Program-made: the position numbers and the translations under genes
From: a virus
IMG/VR virus record: IMGVR_UViG_3300050821_003418
Location: 1-50,978 of that record
Reading direction: 5' to 3' (one strand)
DNA: 50,978 nucleotides
Notes under the pieces: generated by a model
Seen by the model: the letters and a program-made list of their open reading frames with translations, nothing else
Databases searched by the model: none
Told to the model about the DNA's origin: nothing
Part shown: positions 38,664 to 46,623 of the stretch, piece by piece
Position numbering within the stretch: position 1 is the first letter of the stretch
How the letters are laid out: each line of letters starts with the position of its first letter

Positions 38664-39833
38664 CTAGCGTCCCAACCTTGTTCTTGGTCTATTGTTAGCG
38701 TTCCTTTTTTTGGGCCACCTTCGGCTCCATGCTTTAACGACTTCCATGAAGTTCGCCTTGTATAGCTGCATGAAGGCGGGGTCTCCACGGAGCTGGGGCT
38801 GGGCGTAGAGCGCCCCATAGAGAGCGATAGGCTCGATGAAGTCAAAGGTATAGTTCAAGGTGTCAGTGAGAGCCGTGAGGACCGAGATAGGAGTGCCGCT
38901 CACATCCTTGCCCTTGATGTTCGTCATGTAGATAAAGTCCATCAGGTCTGGGTAGGTGACGAACATATCATCGACACGGAAGTTCTGGACTGAGCCGAAG
39001 TTCGAGGGGATAGCAAAGGATAGAGAGAGTTGGTTGATGTTCTGGAGATTAGGAGTCCCAGCTACGGTCGCATCAGATAACTTAAAGGTAATCTTGTTCC
39101 AAGCATTGACTGTCCAAGGAGTTCCATCAGCCTGAGTAGTAGCGACCATCGAATAGGAGTTGCCAGCGGACGACTGGAAGTTGAAGGTGACGCTCGTTAC
39201 GTTCGTCGATGGGAAGTAGACATAGACGTTGAAGAAGCCAAGGCTCTTAACGACTTGGGTGAAGTTCCAGAAGACCGTAGGAGAGGTGAGCGTGCCCGTG
39301 CCTGTCGAGTAGGCGAGGTTGAACTTCTCAGAGGCATTGGACTGATAGAAGGTATTGGCGTCAGTGGCCGCACCAGAGGCGTCGCCAGAGGCGGTCCAGA
39401 CCACATTGTTGAAGGTCTCGATTATCTGTCCAGGTTGCTGATTCGTGCCAAGCATCATTATCTGGTCAAGTCCGTTAAAGGGGGCGTGAGACCACATATT
39501 GCCGACAGACGGATATGTTCCAGTCCTGACAAGGAGTTCCTGATACGGCCTATAATCCCAGCGGAGGCCCTGCTGAGGGAAGTTGCTTCGTGGGCTATTG
39601 TAAAACAGTCCTAGAGCCTCCTGGAAGTCGGAGGGCATAGGGTAATAGAAGTTGTCGGAGCTATATAGGAAGCTATACTTGGTCTCGTCCTGGGGGAAAG
39701 ATAGGATATTCTTGAGGTAGTTGACGGCCGAATCTATGGCCCTGACCTTCATATCCGTATTGACCTGGCCCGAACTATAGTTTCCCAATAGGTCAGACAT
39801 TCTGAGTATTGCGTCGTTAACGGAGATTGCCAT
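38664..39833 (-). CDS. Head-tail adaptor or tail tubular A-like protein with carbohydrate-binding-like middle, 389 aa
   Basis: The first ~60 residues (VNDAILRMSDLLGNYSSGQV, then KVRAIDSAVNYLKNIL) are a helical adaptor of the kind that plugs onto the portal. A beta-rich insertion (about 140-280) looks like a carbohydrate-binding module. The last part returns to helices with a basic end. Placement just before the large tail protein fits an adaptor. Confidence 0.6.
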   Translation of the reverse strand: MAISVNDAILRMSDLLGNYSSGQVNTDMKVRAIDSAVNYLKNILSFPQDETKYSFLYSSDNFYYPMPSDFQEALGLFYNSPRSNFPQQGLRWDYRPYQELLVRTGTYPSVGNMWSHAPFNGLDQIMMLGTNQQPGQIIETFNNVVWTASGDASGAATDANTFYQSNASEKFNLAYSTGTGTLTSPTVFWNFTQVVKSLGFFNVYVYFPSTNVTSVTFNFQSSAGNSYSMVATTQADGTPWTVNAWNKITFKLSDATVAGTPNLQNINQLSLSFAIPSNFGSVQNFRVDDMFVTYPDLMDFIYMTNIKGKDVSGTPISVLTALTDTLNYTFDFIEPIALYGALYAQPQLRGDPAFMQLYKANFMEVVKAWSRRWPKKRNANNRPRTRLGR

Positions 39834-40446
39834 ATTTGAAATTAGTTATTGCTGGTATATTACCATGAGGACAGAAGCCAAAGGCTCCCATTGAGAAGTT
39901 ACAGTTCATACACAAGACCCTGAAGATGGGAGGGTAACCATTATTCTCTGCCCATAGCGCCATATTGGATATCTTTTCTCTCTTTCTATGCTGGCCGCCA
40001 CCCCCCTCAATATGGTCCAAAGCAAGGAACTCTACGCTTAACTCACCACAGCAAGCACATTTCGGCTGCCCCTCTGAGTAGAAAGACATGACTCTATGCT
40101 TCCTATCTTGCCTTAGCTTACGCCAATAAGTCTTAAACTGCTCTCGTCTTTTCAATTCACAGACCTTACATATAGACCAATACTTGTTCTTTCTTTTAGC
40201 CTCGCTCTTCTCATAAAACTCAGAGCATGGCTTATCTAGGCCACAGGATGTACATTTCTTAATATCAGTATCAACCCATATCTTAACTCCCCAACCTTCT
40301 GGATGTGGTTTACATCCTAACCTAGCCCTCTGCTTATCATTCCTACAAGAACGACAGTCATGGGTAAGGCCACTTTTGGTTGACCTATCTTTGCCAAAGA
40401 GGAACGTATCCTTGATTTCTTGACATTTAGAACACTTCTTGGTCAT
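39817..40446 (-). CDS. HNH endonuclease 2 with zinc fingers, 209 aa
   Basis: MTKKCSKCQEIKDTFLFGKD, then two further CxxC pairs and a third CACCGE, LALDHIEGGGGQHRK and CMNCNF: an HNH fold of a different sequence type from the other two. The Met at 40446 is used because a -10 box covers the more distal Met (40482). It overlaps the adaptor gene by 17 bases. Confidence 0.82.
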   Translation of the reverse strand: MTKKCSKCQEIKDTFLFGKDRSTKSGLTHDCRSCRNDKQRARLGCKPHPEGWGVKIWVDTDIKKCTSCGLDKPCSEFYEKSEAKRKNKYWSICKVCELKRREQFKTYWRKLRQDRKHRVMSFYSEGQPKCACCGELSVEFLALDHIEGGGGQHRKREKISNMALWAENNGYPPIFRVLCMNCNFSMGAFGFCPHGNIPAITNFKYGNLR

Positions 40447-40481
40447 GTAATGGTTAGTTATACACAGGTGGCTACCTATCA

Positions 40482-40490
40482 ATTATACCA
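40482..40490 (-). promoter_or_regulatory. Extended -10 promoter of HNH gene 2
   Basis: TGGTATAAT on the minus strand. Expected start near 40475, 30-base leader to the ATG at 40446. The endonuclease thus has its own promoter. Confidence 0.55.
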
Positions 40491-40546
40491 CCCATTCTGC
40501 TATACTATGGGCATTGAAAATGTAATAGCCGCTTTTAATAAACTCA

Positions 40547-40789
40547 ATGCGTTATCGCAAATATTTGGCCATCAGTGCGAATCAAATCGTCTCCAAGAGG
40601 GAGCGTTGTGGCCACTGCGTTGAGTTTGATGAGCAGGTATACTACAAGCGCTGCAAGGGGTGTGGACAATTTCATCCATTCCGCAACCCAGCCGATATAG
40701 ACAGAAGAGGGGCCATGCCCGAAATGGGAGACCCCCCTCCAGTAGATGATTCTAACGATGACGAGATTAACGGACTTGACCAGTTTTGA
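40547..40789 (+). CDS. Zinc-ribbon protein on the plus strand, 80 aa
   Basis: CGHC (residues 21-24) and CKGC (36-39) form a four-Cys site; the C-terminal half is acidic (DDSNDDEINGLDQF). It overlaps the convergent holin-like gene by 23 bases. A possible extended -10 (TGCTATACT) lies at about 40498-40506. Transcription regulators of this size and shape occur in phages. Function unproven. Confidence 0.55.
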   Translation: MRYRKYLAISANQIVSKRERCGHCVEFDEQVYYKRCKGCGQFHPFRNPADIDRRGAMPEMGDPPPVDDSNDDEINGLDQF

Positions 40790-40943
40790 GGTTATCGTTG
40801 TGGTAGTAGAGACCGATGACCGCGAGAATCCCAGCGATAAGCTGTGCCCAAGCTGTAGGAAGAACAGGCATTATAGCATTGCCCAACTCTACTATACCAG
40901 CGAGAATGACAGGCAATGAAACAGGTGACGTAAGTAGTTGCAT
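40767..40943 (-). CDS. Holin-like membrane protein, 58 aa
   Basis: MQLLTSPVSLPVILAGIVEL, then WAQLIAGILAVIGLYY: two hydrophobic segments with a short polar C terminus, the size and plan of a small class II holin. It sits downstream of the peptidase region on the same strand. Candidate second holin, or an antiholin to the 123-aa protein. Confidence 0.55.
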   Translation of the reverse strand: MQLLTSPVSLPVILAGIVELGNAIMPVLPTAWAQLIAGILAVIGLYYHNDNLKTGQVR

Positions 40944-40958
40944 AATTAAATGTTAAGT

Positions 40959-40981
40959 GGCTAATACTTTAATTTTACCAT
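40959..40981 (-). promoter_or_regulatory. Late-type promoter element before the holin-like gene
   Basis: Minus strand TGGTAAAATTAAAGTATTAG, close to 25951-25971 and 1778-1797. ATG follows 26 bases later at 40943. Confidence 0.45.
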
Positions 40982-41015
40982 GGAAAAGGAGCGCCTACTG
41001 AGACGCCCCTGTTTT

Positions 41016-41210
41016 CTATTCAAGCTCAACCCTGAGCGTGCATTTTCGCACCACATAAACCCAGCCTTCGGTGACTTTGTGTTTTCCAACGAAAGCCTGG
41101 CGATTCTGGAAGTGCAAAGGTTTGCCGTTTCTCCAAGTGTAAGGCTCTTGCCATACGATGTCTTCGGGGCGCACATCGAGCGGCATGAGCAATTCGACTG
41201 TGTGCCTCAT
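41016..41210 (-). CDS. Hypothetical protein with a perfect Shine-Dalgarno, 64 aa
   Basis: RHTVELLMPLDVRPEDIVWQ, then KVTEGWVYVVRKCTLRVELE: alternating strands suggest a small beta barrel. AAAGGAGGTGA lies 6 bases upstream of the ATG (41217-41227 on the minus strand). It is the only consensus ribosome binding site I found in the genome. Function unknown; it is placed in the lysis region. Confidence 0.65.
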   Translation of the reverse strand: MRHTVELLMPLDVRPEDIVWQEPYTWRNGKPLHFQNRQAFVGKHKVTEGWVYVVRKCTLRVELE

Positions 41211-41216
41211 TTAACT

Positions 41217-41227
41217 CACCTCCTTTA
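41217..41227 (-). promoter_or_regulatory. Consensus Shine-Dalgarno AAAGGAGGTGA
   Basis: The full anti-16S complement at good spacing to the ATG at 41210. It overlaps the end of the zinc-finger gene at 41225. Confidence 0.75.
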
Positions 41228-41419
41228 GGTTAAGGCAGCCTGATGAAACAGGCGATGGACCATTGTTTCTGGTTGGTATTTATCCGAGCACTTCTGGGAG
41301 CAGAAGTCACGGCCGTTTTTACTCGTGGCGTCACGGGTGGTGAACCACGAACGAGGGAAGGTCTGCTGGCATTGCCAGCAATACGCCATCGGATTGCGTG
41401 CTTTCATACTAGACTCCAT
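41225..41419 (-). CDS. Small zinc-finger protein, 64 aa
   Basis: YCWQCQQTFPRSWFTTRDAT, then FCSQKCSDKY: two Cys pairs forming one zinc ribbon. TATAAT ends five bases before the ATG at 41419 (leaderless pattern); the Met at 41407 is an alternative. Function unknown. Confidence 0.55.
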   Translation of the reverse strand: MESSMKARNPMAYCWQCQQTFPRSWFTTRDATSKNGRDFCSQKCSDKYQPETMVHRLFHQAALT

Positions 41420-41424
41420 CTCTA

Positions 41425-41430
41425 ATTATA
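41425..41430 (-). promoter_or_regulatory. -10 box before the zinc-finger gene
   Basis: TATAAT on the minus strand, five bases from the ATG at 41419, preceded by GGTG. Confidence 0.45.
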
Positions 41431-41439
41431 CACCCGTTG

Positions 41440-42363
41440 CTAGCCGATTTGAGTCTTGCCGAAGATGCCGTTAAACCAGTTCATTATCCATGTGTAGAAG
41501 GAGTTATCCACAGGTTGTACGACTGGATTAGTTGCTGCTGGGGCGACTGCATAAAGGATGCCCTGAGTGACGAACGGGAGGTAATATCCAGCGCCGAGGA
41601 CCTTTAAATTAGGCTCATACTGGTCGAATATACAGAGCGTTCCGTCATCGTTTATCTTATAGCACTCAACCGCATGGTCGGCTGATACACGGCCGTCCCA
41701 CTTGATTATAGGGCTATTCCAGAGATAGGTAGGCTGAGGAACTGGGATACCGAGCTGAAGCGGAGCCTGCTTGATTGCAGCACGGAGTATATCTATATTC
41801 GGGGTAGTCCAGTTCGTGCCAATCCACTGGCGAGCGACATTTATGTAGTTCTTAGATTGGATACCAAGAGCTTTGAGTTCTGGGGTTATCTGAGCAGGAT
41901 TAAAATAGTCGTTATCGAAATCAGTCTGGTTGGTCCACTGTTGGGCACGAGCTTGGGTGTAGCATAGCTTAGAGCGCGGGACGATGCCATATTGCTGCAT
42001 CAGACTCCACAGATTCATCTGGTTATTGCCACCATCCTTAGCGCCACTCAGAATCTCATAGAATTGCTCAGAGAAGGACAGGTCCCCATCACTATCCACA
42101 TAGCCGTTATCAGTAAAGAACTTCTTTGCCTCATCGGAGAACATCCCATTCTTCCATAGCATCTCGGCCTGGTCTTCGGCGCAGTTGACGCCTGAGAGCG
42201 CCCAGCATGAATCAGAGTCCCATAGACCCCATTTCTGGTTCTCATACTTGCCGAAATATGGAGTCCAGTCTCCAGTCGGGACATTCACCTCATACTGGAT
42301 AGGCTTAACAATAAAGCCTCGAACCTTATCCCTTATTGATTTATGGGTATTTAATTTAAACAT
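41440..42363 (-). CDS. Papain-like cysteine peptidase, candidate endolysin, 307 aa
   Basis: SDSCWALSGVNCAEDQAEML (about residues 50-69) is the catalytic Cys motif (CWA), and SADHAVECYKINDDGTLCIF (around residue 230) holds the catalytic His. A following acidic or Asn residue (DQYEP) completes a C1/C39-like layout. It lies directly beside a XhlA-like membrane protein with overlapping ends, so cleavage of peptidoglycan stem peptides or cross-bridges during lysis is the best reading. A maturation protease or host-protein protease remains possible. Confidence 0.65.
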   Translation of the reverse strand: MFKLNTHKSIRDKVRGFIVKPIQYEVNVPTGDWTPYFGKYENQKWGLWDSDSCWALSGVNCAEDQAEMLWKNGMFSDEAKKFFTDNGYVDSDGDLSFSEQFYEILSGAKDGGNNQMNLWSLMQQYGIVPRSKLCYTQARAQQWTNQTDFDNDYFNPAQITPELKALGIQSKNYINVARQWIGTNWTTPNIDILRAAIKQAPLQLGIPVPQPTYLWNSPIIKWDGRVSADHAVECYKINDDGTLCIFDQYEPNLKVLGAGYYLPFVTQGILYAVAPAATNPVVQPVDNSFYTWIMNWFNGIFGKTQIG

Positions 42364-42727
42364 GTTGGTTGCTCTTTATAATCAAATAAAAACCGACTAC
42401 GGCGTTCAGGATATATAGTGCGCCTATAGCTATCCAAACGTACTTCTCTATCGAGCGTATCCTGTCTTCATGGTCCTTTTGGACCGATACGACTTCGGAG
42501 TGGGTAGACTCAGTGACAAAGGTGCTTCCCATATCCTTGATAGCAGCCTTTATCTCGCCTATGTCTCTTTTTATATATCCTATATCAGTGCCCATAGTAG
42601 CGGCTGCTACCGAGGCTGATTCGGCAACCGAAGCTGCTTTAGCTGCTGCTACGGCCGCTGTTTGAGCCGCTTGAGAAGCCGCTGCTACTGCTATAACACT
42701 CGCCTGATTTTCTGATGATTCAGCCAT
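42356..42727 (-). CDS. XhlA-like holin-associated membrane protein, 123 aa
   Basis: A long Ala-rich helical N-terminal part (QAAQTAAVAAAKAASVAESA), a coiled coil (YIKRDIGEIKAAIKDMGST), then VSVQKDHEDRIRSIEKYVWI and one membrane helix (AIGALYILNAVVGFYLII). The coiled-coil-plus-C-terminal-anchor plan matches XhlA/hemolysin-type phage lysis proteins. It overlaps the peptidase by 8 bases. Confidence 0.7.
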   Translation of the reverse strand: MAESSENQASVIAVAAASQAAQTAAVAAAKAASVAESASVAAATMGTDIGYIKRDIGEIKAAIKDMGSTFVTESTHSEVVSVQKDHEDRIRSIEKYVWIAIGALYILNAVVGFYLIIKSNQHV

Positions 42728-42730
42728 GTT

Positions 42731-43987
42731 TTATTTTATTATTTTTACATTATATGTACTAGCGGTTGGTACAACAGAAACATCCGAGCAGACTTTCGTC
42801 CTTACTGTCGTCGAATTGAGCGCATAGGACTGCCAAGTAAGACCGTCCCCAGGATATATCTTTGGAGTAGTAGCAAAGACAGTTGTCGATGAGATGGTCG
42901 TACCGGCTGCTGTATCGGCCGAGTCACAGCCTAGACCAACTATAGCTCCACTAATAGAGCCAGTCGTAATCGCAGTGATGAGGGCAGTTGTCTGACCTGT
43001 CCCGCCGTTAGCCACAGCAAGGGTGCCCCCAAGCGTGAGTGTGCCCGAGGTCGTGATAGGACCGCCAGTCACAGTGAGGCCGGTTGTGCCGCCTGAGCCA
43101 TCGACTGAAGTGACTGTGCCCGCATTGAATGTCTGACAGTTTCCTCCTATGCGGTAGCAACCTGTGACGTTAGCATCACCTACAATGTCAAGTGCATAGA
43201 CGGGGCCAGCGTTGTTTATGCCGAACATACCACTTGAATTACCATTGGTATAGTATGCCTGATTCGTTGCATCACTTACAGTTAATACGTTCGAATTGCC
43301 CGCGCTCGATACATCGCCTATATAAGTATTACCCTGCGTATCCAAGTTTATATCCAACCCACTTCCTCCACCGACATCAAATATGCCGCGGGGGGTAGGA
43401 GTGTTTACTCCGAAATCTCCACTGCTTGCTTGATAATATATTCCACAATTGCCGCAGCCTGGCTTGTCTATACCAAAGTCTGAGGCGCTTCCAACGCTTA
43501 ATTTTCCTCCTGAAGCATCAAAGCGGAGGTCTCCTCCATCTGACCTGAATTCAATAGCATTTCCATCTCCATTAGAGCCATGTGCGTCGAAGAAAATCGG
43601 GAAAGGGGCGAATGAACCGCCAGGTGATGTTCCTTTGAACCATAGTGCCTCTGTAGAGCCTGAATTAAATTGGAGATAATTGCCTCCATTGTCCACTTGG
43701 CCCGCCTGTATCGTGCTTGAATGTGTCCCGTCAGTTACTGTCTCCACTCCGCTCACTGTCAACGCAGTCGTCGAGGCGTATGGCAGCGTCGAAGCTATCT
43801 TGGTTGAGGTAGCAATAATGTTGCCTACGATGATAGAGGTTGTAGCTAGGTACTGTCCTGTCGTTGTTGACTCAAGCATATAGTTCACTCCAGGGGCGAC
43901 AGGAACGGTCGTATTGATAGCTTGAACAGAGGCAATATACCCGCCCCAGAGCATCATACCTATTAAGATAGAGAGTAGTTTATTCAT
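42731..43987 (-). CDS. Signal-peptide-bearing fibre-like protein, 418 aa
   Basis: MNKLLSILIGMMLWGGYIAS then VQAINT is a Sec signal peptide. The body is Thr/Ser/Gly-rich, including PYASTTALTVSGVETVT, VDGSGGTTGLTVTGGPITTS and VANGGTGQTTA fibre repeats. It shares the GGTGQT and ITTSGTLTLGG blocks with the protein at 34184, so the two are paralogous in part. A tail fibre or exported adhesin. Starts flush against the upstream gene. Confidence 0.7.
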   Translation of the reverse strand: MNKLLSILIGMMLWGGYIASVQAINTTVPVAPGVNYMLESTTTGQYLATTSIIVGNIIATSTKIASTLPYASTTALTVSGVETVTDGTHSSTIQAGQVDNGGNYLQFNSGSTEALWFKGTSPGGSFAPFPIFFDAHGSNGDGNAIEFRSDGGDLRFDASGGKLSVGSASDFGIDKPGCGNCGIYYQASSGDFGVNTPTPRGIFDVGGGSGLDINLDTQGNTYIGDVSSAGNSNVLTVSDATNQAYYTNGNSSGMFGINNAGPVYALDIVGDANVTGCYRIGGNCQTFNAGTVTSVDGSGGTTGLTVTGGPITTSGTLTLGGTLAVANGGTGQTTALITAITTGSISGAIVGLGCDSADTAAGTTISSTTVFATTPKIYPGDGLTWQSYALNSTTVRTKVCSDVSVVPTASTYNVKIIK

Positions 43988-44227
43988 CTAGGATATAAAG
44001 TATAAGTCGTAGGTCGGGGGGATTGTCGTTGTTACAGTCAGGGTTCCAGCGTTCCATGTCCATCCGAAGTTCTCACGATATGAGCCTTCATCAAGGACGA
44101 CTATCTTAGGCTTCGAGGCGGCCCCGAAGGACTTGTTCGTCCCATCTATGTTTCCAGACGCAGGGGTGGCTATCGTGATAGAGCCTCCCCCAGATGTGGT
44201 TATCAGGATTTGCGTCCAAAATGCCAT
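43988..44227 (-). CDS. Hypothetical virion-module protein, 79 aa
   Basis: A small beta-rich protein (MAFWTQILITTSGGGSITIA, then WNAGTLTVTTTIPPTYDLYF). Start context ATTAAAACTACGATG; it ends one base before the fibre gene. Probably a minor structural protein. Confidence 0.65.
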   Translation of the reverse strand: MAFWTQILITTSGGGSITIATPASGNIDGTNKSFGAASKPKIVVLDEGSYRENFGWTWNAGTLTVTTTIPPTYDLYFIS

Positions 44228-44234
44228 CGTAGTT

Positions 44235-44726
44235 TTAATAGACGTAAGGAACGACTGACCACACGATGTCCGTGGTCGGTAGACGGGTCGCGGTCAGGGT
44301 CATAGTGCGGAGTCCGAACACGGCAGCGGTCGTCGAGGCGTTTGCAAGCAATGAGCCAGTACCAGCGGCTACCGTGACAGTCGTTGCGCGGGTGCTAGTT
44401 CCGTTCACGAGCATGAAGCTAACAGATTGGCCATTAGCCGGAATAAAGGTCGAAGGAAGCGTTGAAGAAGCAGGAAGGGTCAGGGTGAAGTTACCAGTGC
44501 TCGGAGTGAGAACAAGGGTCGAAAGTCCGATGAAGTCTCCCCCTATAAGCGTATAGGAGGTTAGGGTGCTAGACGTAGCGTTGACTCCATTGGTCAATGG
44601 ATAGGACGTTACATCGGTCGAGAAGCCTTTTGTTGAAGGGACAGGATGGTATAGGACTGCTACCACTATGGCGAGAAGACAGACGACGACTGAAGCAGGG
44701 AGTATTTTATTCATCAGCTTTTTCAT
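44235..44726 (-). CDS. Membrane-anchored Thr/Ser-rich protein, 163 aa
   Basis: An N-terminal hydrophobic anchor (ILPASVVVCLLAIVVAVLYH) is followed by a beta-strand-rich external domain (FTLTLPASSTLPSTFIPANG, ATTVTVAAGTGSLLANASTT). A Met at 44714 would also serve. Such an anchor is unexpected in a virion protein. It probably ends up in, or outside, the host envelope. Confidence 0.65.
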   Translation of the reverse strand: MKKLMNKILPASVVVCLLAIVVAVLYHPVPSTKGFSTDVTSYPLTNGVNATSSTLTSYTLIGGDFIGLSTLVLTPSTGNFTLTLPASSTLPSTFIPANGQSVSFMLVNGTSTRATTVTVAAGTGSLLANASTTAAVFGLRTMTLTATRLPTTDIVWSVVPYVY

Positions 44727-44844
44727 TATCTATCATCTCCTGAGCCATATCCTTTATCTTAGGATGCTTCAGAAGGTTGATAAGCAGTTTCTTCTCGGTG
44801 TTGGTGAGGCCATCAGAACCAGTTGTTTCAGTTGTGTGTGACAT
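44707..44844 (-). CDS. Small acidic helical protein, 45 aa
   Basis: MSHTTETTGSDGLTNTEKKL, then NLLKHPKIKDMAQEMIDNEK. The start context AATAAACCACTATG is the same as at 45435. It overlaps the next gene by 20 bases. Unknown function. Confidence 0.5.
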   Translation of the reverse strand: MSHTTETTGSDGLTNTEKKLLINLLKHPKIKDMAQEMIDNEKADE

Positions 44845-44850
44845 AGTGGT

Positions 44851-45435
44851 TTATTTAAGACGGGCTTCTAATGTGGTGACCTCACCAGATAGGCGGATAA
44901 AGTCCTTCTTCTTAGTTTCGATAGAGGACTCAAGTTCCACGTTCTCAGACTTCAGCTTCTCGTTCAATAGAGTCAGGCTCCTCTGCTCGTCAGAGAGAGT
45001 TCGATTAGCCCTCTCAAGGGTAGAGACTTGGCCGCGAAGCGAAGTGACTTCCTGGCTCATATTGCCGTGCTCGACAACAAGACCTTGAATCTTATTATCA
45101 AGGTTGTTGTGCTTGGTCTCCCTATCTACAATAGTCGAGTCAAGCTGACTAACGCGCTCAGACTTTTGCCTGATAGCGGCTTCGTGATTCTCATTCTCCT
45201 TGGCGTGGGCATCCTTAGCTTGCTGAAGGGCAGATTCCTCTTTGAGGCGCTCATCCATGACATTAACGAGATGTATCCTATGGAAGGTAGAGGCCTCGGC
45301 TATCTTAGCTATAACACCTTGCAATGACTGAAGATAGCCGTCGAGGGCGACCTTCCTAGCATTCATCTCTTCTACCGTAGAGGCTTTCTCGCCGCTGATG
45401 TTAGAGAGTATCTCTTTGAGGAGGTCTTCAATCAT
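44851..45435 (-). CDS. Coiled-coil protein, 194 aa
   Basis: Nearly all heptad-like charged helix (ALQQAKDAHAKENENHEAAI, VTSLRGQVSTLERANRTLSD). Likely a structural rod or a chaperone for fibres. Six bases from the next gene; start context AACTAAACCACTATG. Confidence 0.7.
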   Translation of the reverse strand: MIEDLLKEILSNISGEKASTVEEMNARKVALDGYLQSLQGVIAKIAEASTFHRIHLVNVMDERLKEESALQQAKDAHAKENENHEAAIRQKSERVSQLDSTIVDRETKHNNLDNKIQGLVVEHGNMSQEVTSLRGQVSTLERANRTLSDEQRSLTLLNEKLKSENVELESSIETKKKDFIRLSGEVTTLEARLK

Positions 45436-45441
45436 AGTGGT

Positions 45442-45861
45442 TTAGTTATTGCGTCCCATTACGGTTATAAGGAAGGCAGGCGTGCCAGTAGCGGACTTGC
45501 CAGTGACTTTAAACCAGTTACCAGCGGCTACAGGGGTGCTGTCGAGGAAGAGGGACTTGCCTCCCGTGACATACGTTCCTGCGTCAACGACGACTGAGCG
45601 CTGGGTTATCTCGCCCGTAGAAGTGTTGTAGAGCGATACTGGATACCATGTAGACCCGCTATCTGGCGAGTAGTAGTAGTAGAATGTCGCTGAAGCAACG
45701 GCTCCCAGGGTGACAGAGCCATATATGCTTATCTGGGACTGATTGAGATAAGCGGCTGAGTTGAAGATACCAAGGTCAACCTCAGACGTTGTTAGAGTCG
45801 TAGGAGGAGTTGAGGTTGGCTTGAATACTCCAGACTGTTCGTAACCTGTTTTAGTTTCCAT
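45442..45861 (-). CDS. Beta-rich virion protein, about 139 aa
   Basis: SVTLGAVASATFYYYYSPDS, then GNWFKVTGKSATGTPAFLIT: strands and turns of a jelly-roll-like minor structural protein. From Met 45861 it overlaps the upstream gene by 11 bases; a start at 45885 adds eight residues. Confidence 0.6.
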   Translation of the reverse strand: METKTGYEQSGVFKPTSTPPTTLTTSEVDLGIFNSAAYLNQSQISIYGSVTLGAVASATFYYYYSPDSGSTWYPVSLYNTSTGEITQRSVVVDAGTYVTGGKSLFLDSTPVAAGNWFKVTGKSATGTPAFLITVMGRNN

Positions 45862-46075
45862 CTGGGGAATCGCTATTAGTGGCATCCTTTACGGCTGCCT
45901 GTTCAATAATGTCGGAAGGCTTCGTATCCTCAACTTGGACGAGGTGAGCATAGAGAGCCAGGATGATATCAGCTTGGTCCTGTTCGTACATGGTCCAGTC
46001 GGTAGAAACCGTGAAGGCTGCGCTACCGCCCACAATGACATCGAAAGGCGCTGATGTTGCTTTGATGTTTTTCAT
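45851..46075 (-). CDS. Hypothetical virion-module protein, 74 aa
   Basis: MKNIKATSAPFDVIVGGSAA, then YEQDQADIILALYAHLVQVE. The Met at 46075 is used because the longer frame starts within the preceding gene. Minor structural or head-completion role inferred from position only. Confidence 0.55.
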   Translation of the reverse strand: MKNIKATSAPFDVIVGGSAAFTVSTDWTMYEQDQADIILALYAHLVQVEDTKPSDIIEQAAVKDATNSDSPDGN

Positions 46076-46077
46076 GG

Positions 46078-46593
46078 CTAGTAGAGGATACAAGTAGTAG
46101 TAGCTGTGCTCGTCCTCATACACTCAAGTTTGCCGACAGCGTTCTGCTGAAGAACAGGGGTAGTCGTGGCAAGCTGAAGAACAGTTGAAAGAGATGGTGC
46201 AGCGAAGGTTACTGTAACTCCAGTAGTTGAGGCGAGGTTCTGGACATAGGTAGATTCCTCATCTCCTACGTTTGTCAGAAGGTTCGTAAATACAGGGAGG
46301 GTCAAGGTAACAGAGATGTTAGTAGGAGTGTACTGAATCAGGTTGTCCGGAAGAAACTCTGCCTCGACAAGGGCATCACCAGCAGTGAGCGAGCTTGTAG
46401 CAAAAGAACCTCCGCCCTCAACGATGTCACCACCAGCATAGATGGTTCCAGTGAAGTGGGAATAGTTGATTGCAGTAACCGATGGGATAGCACCAACCCT
46501 AGCTCCTTTCTGGGATGAGCCAAGGTAGAATGCTCCTCCTATAAGGATGGCGGCGACAATTACAGCGATAATTATTTTGATTGATTTGTTCAT
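46078..46593 (-). CDS. Membrane-anchored virion-module protein, 171 aa
   Basis: MNKSIKIIIAVIVAAILIGG then AFYLG is a single uncleaved anchor. The external part is beta-rich with Thr/Ala blocks (NISVTLTLPVFTNLLTNVG). The C terminus has CMRTSTATTTCILY with two Cys. Third protein of this anchored type in the capsid-to-fibre block. Confidence 0.65.
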   Translation of the reverse strand: MNKSIKIIIAVIVAAILIGGAFYLGSSQKGARVGAIPSVTAINYSHFTGTIYAGGDIVEGGGSFATSSLTAGDALVEAEFLPDNLIQYTPTNISVTLTLPVFTNLLTNVGDEESTYVQNLASTTGVTVTFAAPSLSTVLQLATTTPVLQQNAVGKLECMRTSTATTTCILY

Positions 46594-46623
46594 AATCTTG
46601 GCTCCCCCATTCATCCCTGGAGT

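Noticed and set aside
41507-41515. TTATCCACA near the end of the peptidase gene
   Set aside because: Within coding sequence and without a -35/-10; counted but not interpreted.
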